From NCBI GenBank assembly GCA_025656435.1, contig JAHXHT010000045.1, positions 1-12,757 of the forward strand: a DNA stretch of 12,757 bases, given 5' to 3'. The notes below the pieces were generated by a model that was not told where the DNA came from, made no database searches, and saw only the letters and a program-made list of their open reading frames with translations. Below, piece by piece: positions 7,856-12,757 of the stretch; position 1 is the first letter of the stretch, and every line of letters starts with the position of its first letter. The stretch is from Candidatus Thiodiazotropha sp. (ex Gloverina cf. vestifex) (GTDB lineage: Bacteria; Pseudomonadota; Gammaproteobacteria; Chromatiales; Chromatiaceae). Made by a program: the position numbers and the translations under genes.

Positions 7856-8000
7856 AATTTTGAATTGTTAATTTTGAATGTTGAATTTTGGTATTCGCTG
7901 CGCTCACCCATGTTTTGAAAAGACATGCCGACATCCGATACATCACAACATTCAATTTCATATAACCGTGCGCAAAGCACACACATCAATTCAAAATTCA
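7856..8000. repeat. Repeat copy 2, fills the soeB-soeC spacer
   Basis: This copy shares two arms with the repeat in the soeA-soeB spacer. Its left arm 7856-7907 matches 8742-8793 at 46 of 52 positions by my count. Its right arm 7962-8000 matches 8880-8918 at 34 of 39. The arms are made of AATTTTGAATT-type strings followed by a GC-rich end (CGCTGCGCTCAC on the left; CGTGCGCAAAGCACAC, itself a GTGC-GCAC hairpin, on the right). They face each other as an imperfect inverted repeat. The 54-nt core is unlike the other copy and contains a CATGT-ACATG hairpin. The right end stops 3 bp from the soeB stop codon. No coding sequence is visible, so this resembles a non-autonomous (MITE- or REP-like) element. 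Confidence 0.75.
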
Positions 8001-8003
8001 TAC

Positions 8004-8729
8004 TCACCAGGCCACGTCGTCCAGCGTCTCGCCACCTTCCGGCAGGCTGGGCAACTGCTCTTTCTTAAGCGGATTGTCGGCGCGGACCAGTTCATCCTCA
8101 TGGATCTGGATGCGGGTCTTGCGGCGTGGCAGATAGTGGTTGGCCGGTTTGGTGCCCCACTCCGGCTGCAGGGCATAACCGCCCTCCTCACGAATCGCTA
8201 TAGAGACCACCGAGTTGGGATCGTGCGCGTCACCAAAGAGTCGGGCACTGGTGGGACAGGCCAACACACAGGCGGGTTTGCGCTGGGACTCCGGCAGGGT
8301 CATATCGGTAATACGGTCGATACAGAGCGTGCATTTCTTCATCACCCGCTGCTTCTCATCCATCTCACGGGCGCCATAGGGACAGGCCCAGGAGCAATAC
8401 TTGCAGCCGATGCACTTGTCGTAGTCCACCAGCACCACGCCATTGTCCTCACGCTTGTAGGAAGCGCCGGTGGGACAGACGGGCACACAGGGTGGATCCT
8501 CACAATGCAAACACGACTTGGGAAAATGGTAGGTCTCGGTGTGGGGAAAAACACCGGCTTCATAGGTCTGTACCCGGTTGAAAAAGGTCCCTGTCGGATC
8601 TTCGTCATAGGCACGCTGATCGGTCATCGGACCGGCCCAACCGGAGGTGTTCCACTCCTTGCAACTGGTCACGCAGGCGTGACAGCCGACGCAGACGTTG
8701 AGATCGATGACTAGTGCTAATTGTGTCAT
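8004..8729 (-). CDS. soeB: SoeB, iron-sulfur subunit of sulfite-oxidising enzyme
   Basis: A 241-residue ferredoxin-like electron-transfer subunit of the DmsB/PsrB/NrfC type. Sixteen cysteines fall in four groups that bind four [4Fe-4S] clusters: C13, C16, C19, C23; C73, C76, C81, C85; C106, C109, C112, C116; and C133, C136, C154, C158. It relays electrons from the SoeA active site to SoeC. There is no signal peptide and no membrane helix, fitting a cytoplasmic location. The C-terminal tail after residue 165 carries no cysteine and is typical of SoeB in being longer than in simple DmsB proteins. The start ATG at 8727-8729 is supported by the first cysteine motif 12 residues in; the only SD-like bases upstream (GGA, 9 nt away) sit at the very edge of repeat copy 1. 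Confidence 0.92.
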   Translation of the reverse strand: MTQLALVIDLNVCVGCHACVTSCKEWNTSGWAGPMTDQRAYDEDPTGTFFNRVQTYEAGVFPHTETYHFPKSCLHCEDPPCVPVCPTGASYKREDNGVVLVDYDKCIGCKYCSWACPYGAREMDEKQRVMKKCTLCIDRITDMTLPESQRKPACVLACPTSARLFGDAHDPNSVVSIAIREEGGYALQPEWGTKPANHYLPRRKTRIQIHEDELVRADNPLKKEQLPSLPEGGETLDDVAW

Positions 8730-8741
8730 TTGTTTAAATCC

Positions 8742-8936
8742 AATTTTGAATTCTTAATTTTAAATTTTGAATTTCGGTGTTCGCTTCGCTCACGATTTTA
8801 TGGGATACAAAATATCCAACTAACCCATCTCTTATCTCCTCCCCATCAAGGAGAGAACAATCTGGTTGAGGGAATCTGAATAATCGTGCGCAACGTGCAC
8901 TCATCAATTCAAAATTCACAATTTAAAAATTCATAA
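8742..8936. repeat. Repeat copy 1, fills the soeA-soeB spacer
   Basis: The conserved left arm (8742-8793) and right arm (8880-8918) are shared with copy 2. An AT-rich extension of the right arm runs on to the soeA stop codon at 8937. The arms are imperfect inverted repeats of each other: both carry AATTTTGAATT, and both reach CACGATT at the inner edge when read inward. The 86-nt core has two small hairpins, GGATA-caaaa-TATCC and TCTCCT (8835-8840) with AGGAGA (8849-8854). No usable open frame is seen. The element lies between co-directional genes and so must be transcribed, where it could affect mRNA processing between soeA and soeB. Confidence 0.75.
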
Positions 8937-11849
8937 TTAACCACCTATGTTGTGTTTCCGGCGAAACTTACCGGCAAAAAATCCCTGCCATTTCCCACGC
9001 TTCGCGTCCTGCCCCGGCACCCGCTTCTGTGGTTTGAACTGTGGCGAGGTCACCTTCGGTTCTTCCGCTCCCGCCGGATAGATCTTCACCCGCACATCGA
9101 ACCAAGCGGCCTGGCCGGTGACCGGATCGGAGTTGGACATATGGTCCCCCGCCTCACAGGGCGGCAGCTCTTCCGAGATCACATGGTTGAGCAGAAAACC
9201 CTTCTGCGATTCGTTAGCCTTGCTCGACAGTCCCCAGGCACCGGTGGCCTTGCCGATGGCGTTCCAGGTCCAGACCGTGCCCGGCTCCACCGCTTCTGAG
9301 AAACGCGCCATACAGCGCACCTTGTTGGTGGGCGACTCGATCCAGATCCAGTCCCCGTCACCAAAGCCGGAGGCTTCTCCCAACTTGGGATTGACGAAGA
9401 GATAGTTGTGGGTGTGGATCTGCCGCAGCCAGGCGTTTTGGCTGTCCCAGGAGTGGTACATGGCCATGGGCCGCTGGGTCAGCGCGTTGATCGGATACTG
9501 GTGGGTATCCACCAACTTGTGTTCCAAGGGCGCTGTGTAGAACGGCAATGGGTCGAAATGCTCGGCCACCCGCTTACGCAGTCGCTCAGGTGGCTGCTTG
9601 CCGGGCAGCTTGCCCTGGGCCGCCAGGCGGAATCGCTGTAAGACCTCGGAGTAGAGATGCAGGGTGATCGGCTCCACATAGCGGGTCATACCGTGATACC
9701 TGGCCCACTCCAGGTAGCCCTGATTCCAGTTACGCATGTACTGGTAGGACCTGGGCAGCTTGTGCTGATAGACGCAGCCGTTCTTCTGGTACATCTCCCA
9801 CTGCCTTGGGTTGGGCTCGCCTTTGAGAAACTTCTCGCCCCCCTTGCCACGCCAACCGGCAAGGAAACCGATACCGGAACCCGGCGAAGTCTCGTAGTTG
9901 GTGACGAAATCCGGGTAGTTGCGAAACTTGCGGCTACCGTCCTCCTTGACGAAAGCCGGCAGCCCCAGGCGGCTGCCCATCTCGATCAGCACCTCCTGGA
10001 AAGGCTTACAATCGCCCCGTGGCGGCACCACCGGAATGCGTACCGAATCCACCGGACCGTCGAACTCGGAGATCGGCCGGTCCAACATGGACATGGCGTC
10101 GTGACGTTCCAGATAGGTGGTATCCGGCAGTACCAGATCGGCGAAGGCCACCGTCTCCGACTGGAAAGCATCGGCAACGATCAGGAACGGAATCTTGTAT
10201 TCCCCGTTCTCATCTTTGTCCTTGAGCATGTCACGGACATTTTCCGTGTTCATGGAAGAGTTCCAGGCCATGTTGGCCATGAACAACAGCAGGGTATCGA
10301 TCTTGTAGGGGTCGCCACGCCAGGCATTGGTGATGGCGTTGTGCATCAGACCGTGAACCGACAGGGGGTACTCCCAGGAGAAGGCCTTGTCGATACGCAC
10401 CGCCTCGCCCGCCTCGTCGACAAAGAGGTCGTCGGGCTTGGCAGGCCAGCCCAGGGGCATGCCATCCAGCGGTGTGTTGGGTTGTACCCCTTCCGGTCCC
10501 TTGGGCGGTTTCGGACAGGGCGGTATCGGCCTTGGGAACGGCGCCTTGTGACGGAAGCCGCCGGGACGGTCGATGGTACCCAGGATGGTCATCAGGATAC
10601 CCAGTGCGCGAATCGTCTGAAATCCGTTGGAGTGGGCAGCCAAACCACGCATGGCATGGAAAGAGACCGGGTTGCCGGTGACGCTGTCGTGTTCATTGCC
10701 CCAACTGTCGGTCCACTGGATCGGCAGTTCGATCTTCTGGTCCCGCGCCACCACACCCATCTCATGGGCCAGGCGGCGTACCGTGTCGGCGGGGATGCCG
10801 GTAATGTCCTCGGCCCATTCGACGGTGTACTCCTCGACCCGCTCCTTGAGCAACTGAAAGGCGGGCTTGACGGGCGTACCGTCATCCAGGGTAAAGCTGC
10901 CCAACAGGCGTGGATCGGTACCCGGCGTATGGGTAGAGATCTCCCGGTCCAGTTCCCGGTCCCACCAGAGCTTGTTCTCGGGATCGAAACAGCCCTCTTC
11001 GACATGCATCTCGAAGCGGCGAAACAGGCCATGATCATCCCGCTGAGGATCGTCCACCACCAGCTCCGCCGAGTTGGTGTACTTGGTCAGGAATTCCCGG
11101 TCGTAGAGCCCGGTTTGAATCAACTCACGGATGATCGCCAGCATCAGCGCGCCGTCGGTGCCGGGTTTGATCGGCACCCACTCATCGGCAATGGCCGAAT
11201 AGCCGGTCCGGATCGGATTGATGGAGATAAAACGCCCGCCACGCCGCTTGAAGTCGGCGAGGGCCATCTTCATCGGATTGGAGTGATGGTCCTCCGCCGT
11301 ACCGATCATGATAAAAAGTTTGGAGCGTTCCAGGTCCGGGCCACCGAACTCCCAGAAAGAGCCACCGATGGTGTAGATCAGACCAGCCGCCATGTTGACC
11401 GAGCAGAAACCGCCGTGAGCCGCGTAGTTGGGGGTACCGAACTGCTTGGCGAACATACCGGTCAGCGCCTGCATCTGGTCGCGTCCGGTGAAGAGTGCGA
11501 ACCGCTTCGGGTCCTCGGCGCGAATCTTACCCAGACGCTCCTGCATGAGATCAAAGGCTTTTTCCCAGGAGATCTCCTCAAAATCAGAATCACCCCGCTC
11601 CGACCCGGGCTTGCGCAGCAACGGCTTGGTCAGACGCGCAGGGGAGTACTGCTTCATGATGCCGGAGGAGCCCTTGGCGCAGATCACACCCTTATTCAGC
11701 GGATGATCGGGATTGCCCTCGATATAGCGCACCTCCCCATCGCGCAGGGTGACGCGGATACCACAGCGGCATGCGCACATGTAGCACGTGGTCTCTTTGA
11801 CTTCGACACGTCCCAGGTCGCTATCTGATTGGGATGTTGGATCCTGCAT
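8937..11849 (-). CDS. soeA: SoeA, molybdopterin catalytic subunit of sulfite-oxidising enzyme
   Basis: A 970-residue molybdopterin-guanine-dinucleotide enzyme of the DMSO reductase superfamily, related to PsrA/PhsA. It oxidises sulfite to sulfate in the cytoplasm. The N-terminal [4Fe-4S] site is C22-x2-C25-x3-C29-x27-C57, with an extra C27 inside it. Cys149 in HGGFCSVN sits where PsrA-type enzymes have the molybdenum-binding cysteine. The C-terminal molybdopterin dinucleotide-binding domain occupies about the last 200 residues. There is no twin-arginine signal: the protein begins with a short polar stretch, which separates SoeA from the exported polysulfide, thiosulfate and tetrathionate reductases and supports the sulfite-oxidising assignment, as does the soeABC order. 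An AAGG Shine-Dalgarno lies 9 nt before the ATG at 11847-11849. The opposite strand is open for about 720 codons, judged a shadow. Confidence 0.93.
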   Translation of the reverse strand: MQDPTSQSDSDLGRVEVKETTCYMCACRCGIRVTLRDGEVRYIEGNPDHPLNKGVICAKGSSGIMKQYSPARLTKPLLRKPGSERGDSDFEEISWEKAFDLMQERLGKIRAEDPKRFALFTGRDQMQALTGMFAKQFGTPNYAAHGGFCSVNMAAGLIYTIGGSFWEFGGPDLERSKLFIMIGTAEDHHSNPMKMALADFKRRGGRFISINPIRTGYSAIADEWVPIKPGTDGALMLAIIRELIQTGLYDREFLTKYTNSAELVVDDPQRDDHGLFRRFEMHVEEGCFDPENKLWWDRELDREISTHTPGTDPRLLGSFTLDDGTPVKPAFQLLKERVEEYTVEWAEDITGIPADTVRRLAHEMGVVARDQKIELPIQWTDSWGNEHDSVTGNPVSFHAMRGLAAHSNGFQTIRALGILMTILGTIDRPGGFRHKAPFPRPIPPCPKPPKGPEGVQPNTPLDGMPLGWPAKPDDLFVDEAGEAVRIDKAFSWEYPLSVHGLMHNAITNAWRGDPYKIDTLLLFMANMAWNSSMNTENVRDMLKDKDENGEYKIPFLIVADAFQSETVAFADLVLPDTTYLERHDAMSMLDRPISEFDGPVDSVRIPVVPPRGDCKPFQEVLIEMGSRLGLPAFVKEDGSRKFRNYPDFVTNYETSPGSGIGFLAGWRGKGGEKFLKGEPNPRQWEMYQKNGCVYQHKLPRSYQYMRNWNQGYLEWARYHGMTRYVEPITLHLYSEVLQRFRLAAQGKLPGKQPPERLRKRVAEHFDPLPFYTAPLEHKLVDTHQYPINALTQRPMAMYHSWDSQNAWLRQIHTHNYLFVNPKLGEASGFGDGDWIWIESPTNKVRCMARFSEAVEPGTVWTWNAIGKATGAWGLSSKANESQKGFLLNHVISEELPPCEAGDHMSNSDPVTGQAAWFDVRVKIYPAGAEEPKVTSPQFKPQKRVPGQDAKRGKWQGFFAGKFRRKHNIGG

Positions 11850-11914
11850 GGAGAATAACCTTGAGTTGACTGGCCTTTTCGACAGGCGTCTGCGAATCTT
11901 CTTATATTAGCTTT

Positions 11915-11949
11915 TTCTGATTTACATCGCCAGGAATTGGCTATCACAA
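11915..11949 (-). promoter_or_regulatory. Weak promoter candidate for soeABC
   Basis: Reading toward soeA on the minus strand, TTGTGA and TGTAAA are spaced by 17 bp, with four of six consensus bases in each. They lie about 70-100 bp before the start codon and just downstream of the dyad at 11960-11974. A further -10-like TAATAT nearer the gene lacks a -35 partner. The call rests on motif resemblance alone, and its edges are approximate. Confidence 0.22.
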
Positions 11950-11959
11950 TCCTTTGGGT

Positions 11960-11974
11960 GTGCAATATTTGCAC
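11960..11974. promoter_or_regulatory. Dyad operator candidate upstream of soeA
   Basis: A perfect inverted repeat, GTGCAA-tat-TTGCAC, has 6-bp half-sites and a 3-bp centre. It lies in the non-coding spacer between the Ada-like gene and soeA, near the expected promoter. Its size and symmetry fit a dimeric helix-turn-helix regulator. No regulator gene of that kind is in the window, and I do not recognise the site as a known family's box. Confidence 0.35.
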
Positions 11975-12040
11975 TAATGGAGAGGCATTAACGAGTCAAA
12001 TAAGCAGCTGTTTTTAAAGTAGTTGTATCTGAGAAGAGAA

Positions 12041-12700
12041 TTACTTCTCCACTCTGCGGGATCGCTCCAGATCCAGCAAAGCACGCTTGCGATCAACCCC
12101 CCAGCGATAACCGCCAAGCTTACCGTCACCCCGCAATACGCGATGACAGGGAATGAGTACGCTAATTCGATTCGCCGCACAGGCAGAGCCGACAGACCGG
12201 GCCGCCTTTGGCATATCGATTTTTGCCGCCAGTTCTGCATACGTCATCACCTCCCCCTCACGGACACTGATCAGGAAGCGCCAAACCTTCATCTGGAAAG
12301 CTGTGCCGCGCAGATCCATGGGTAGATCGGGCCGGGGGGCTCCCGTGCTGATGTAGGCATCAAGCGCATCAACCCAGACATTGAGCTCATGGGTATTTTT
12401 CGCCGCTGAGGAGACAATCTTCGCCTGAGGGAATTCCTCGCTCAATTGATCTAAAAGCGCGCTTTCATCCTTCCCGAATTCCACAAAACAGACACCGCGA
12501 TCCGTAGCCGCCACTAACATCGGGCCGACTGCTGTATCTCGGCATGCGAAAAAGATGATTTCACCTCTGCCACCTGACCGGTAGGCTCTTAGTGTCATTC
12601 CGAGATGGCGCGACTCTTCACCATAGACGCGGCTTACTGACCCAAAGCCTGCTGAATATATGGCACCGGGGTAATCCCCCCAAAAAATAACGGGGTTCAA
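12041..12700 (-). CDS. Ada-derived O6-methylguanine-DNA methyltransferase, N-terminally truncated
   Basis: A suicide repair enzyme that moves methyl groups from O6-methylguanine (and O4-methylthymine) to its own cysteine. The active site is IPCHRV with Cys185, followed by LRGDGKLGGYRWGVDRK, very close to the C-terminal half of E. coli Ada. Residues 9-45 (GAIYSAGFGSVSRVYG, then LGMTLRAYRSGG) match the last helix-turn-helix of Ada's AraC domain. The zinc-binding Ada domain and the first half of the AraC domain, about 130 residues, are missing. Upstream the frame stays open to the window edge, but none of the three frames there resembles Ada. The start used is a TTG at 12698-12700 with no clear Shine-Dalgarno; the true start may lie outside the window. 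Homology begins next to a T6-G6 run (12676-12687 on the other strand). The repair domain looks intact and may work like Ogt; the regulatory function should be lost. Confidence 0.8.
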   Translation of the reverse strand: MNPVIFWGDYPGAIYSAGFGSVSRVYGEESRHLGMTLRAYRSGGRGEIIFFACRDTAVGPMLVAATDRGVCFVEFGKDESALLDQLSEEFPQAKIVSSAAKNTHELNVWVDALDAYISTGAPRPDLPMDLRGTAFQMKVWRFLISVREGEVMTYAELAAKIDMPKAARSVGSACAANRISVLIPCHRVLRGDGKLGGYRWGVDRKRALLDLERSRRVEK

Positions 12701-12757
12701 AAGTAGAATTTTCCATTTATTATTACGAAAATGAGAATCTACAATGAAGAAGTCCCG

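Noticed and set aside
7878..8714. A 278-codon plus-strand frame across soeB and the repeat spacer
   Set aside because: It is antisense to a gene with all 16 cluster cysteines in place and starts inside the repeat; no domain or ribosome binding site supports it.
8734..8919. A 61-codon minus-strand frame in the soeA-soeB spacer
   Set aside because: It is made of repeat copy 1, has no Shine-Dalgarno, and the corresponding region of copy 2 does not preserve the frame.
9657..11828. A 723-codon open frame on the plus strand, antisense to soeA
   Set aside because: It lies wholly within soeA, has a composition rich in His, Gln, Arg and Gly with no recognisable domain, and is explained by the strong codon bias of the real gene.
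8937..11849. Thiosulfate, polysulfide or tetrathionate reductase catalytic subunit
   Set aside because: Those enzymes are normally exported with a twin-arginine signal; this protein has none, and its 970-residue length with the B-C subunit order fits SoeABC better.
12031..12049. GAGAAG-CTTCTC inverted repeat at the end of the Ada-like gene as a terminator
   Set aside because: The stem is only 6 bp, overlaps the stop codon, and is not followed by a U-run on the minus strand.
12730..12748. A Fur-box-like string (AAAATGAGAATC) near the right edge
   Set aside because: Only part of the 19-bp consensus fits, AT-rich sequence gives such matches by chance, and no iron-related gene follows in the window.

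Overview
All well-supported genes here lie on the minus strand, so the window reads right to left. The best-recognised content is a complete soeA-soeB-soeC set: a cytoplasm-facing, membrane-bound molybdoenzyme that oxidises sulfite to sulfate. Together with the neighbouring gene families, this suggests a sulfur-oxidising gammaproteobacterium (free-living, phototrophic or symbiotic). That placement is inferred from gene content; nothing in the window fixes the genus.

Right edge (12041-12757): an O6-alkylguanine DNA methyltransferase whose N-terminus is the tail of an Ada-type AraC domain, so it looks like an Ada protein cut down to its repair half. Then a 191-bp spacer with a dyad operator candidate, followed by soeA (8937-11849), soeB (8004-8729), soeC (6856-7833) and a secreted alpha/beta-hydrolase lipase-like gene (6036-6830). 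The two spacers inside soeABC are filled by two diverged copies of one AT-rich repeat whose arms are conserved but whose cores differ. The soeC ribosome binding site lies in a perfect 8-bp hairpin.

Centre (4819-5931): a 370-residue protein joining two families that I know as separate proteins. The first is a cysteine-rich C_GCAxxG_C_C putative redox domain; the second is a complete dimeric, all-alpha dUTPase. A strong hairpin at 6003-6025 separates it from the lipase gene.

Left part (90-4737): a tightly packed efflux cluster. A periplasmic adaptor is followed by an RND permease and then, overlapping the permease stop codon, a Rieske [2Fe-2S] oxygenase gene. The Rieske frame ends at 167 codons, just after its iron-binding D-x2-H-x4-H segment, and its stop codon lies inside a perfect 9-bp inverted repeat. 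This indicates that the catalytic domain was cut off by an insertion or rearrangement whose other side lies beyond the window.

Functional reading: the soe genes feed electrons from sulfite into the quinone pool; the RND pair expels an unknown compound, and the Rieske protein may once have modified that or a related compound; Ada and dUTPase protect DNA and clean the nucleotide pool. I see no RNA genes, CRISPR array or transposase in the window.
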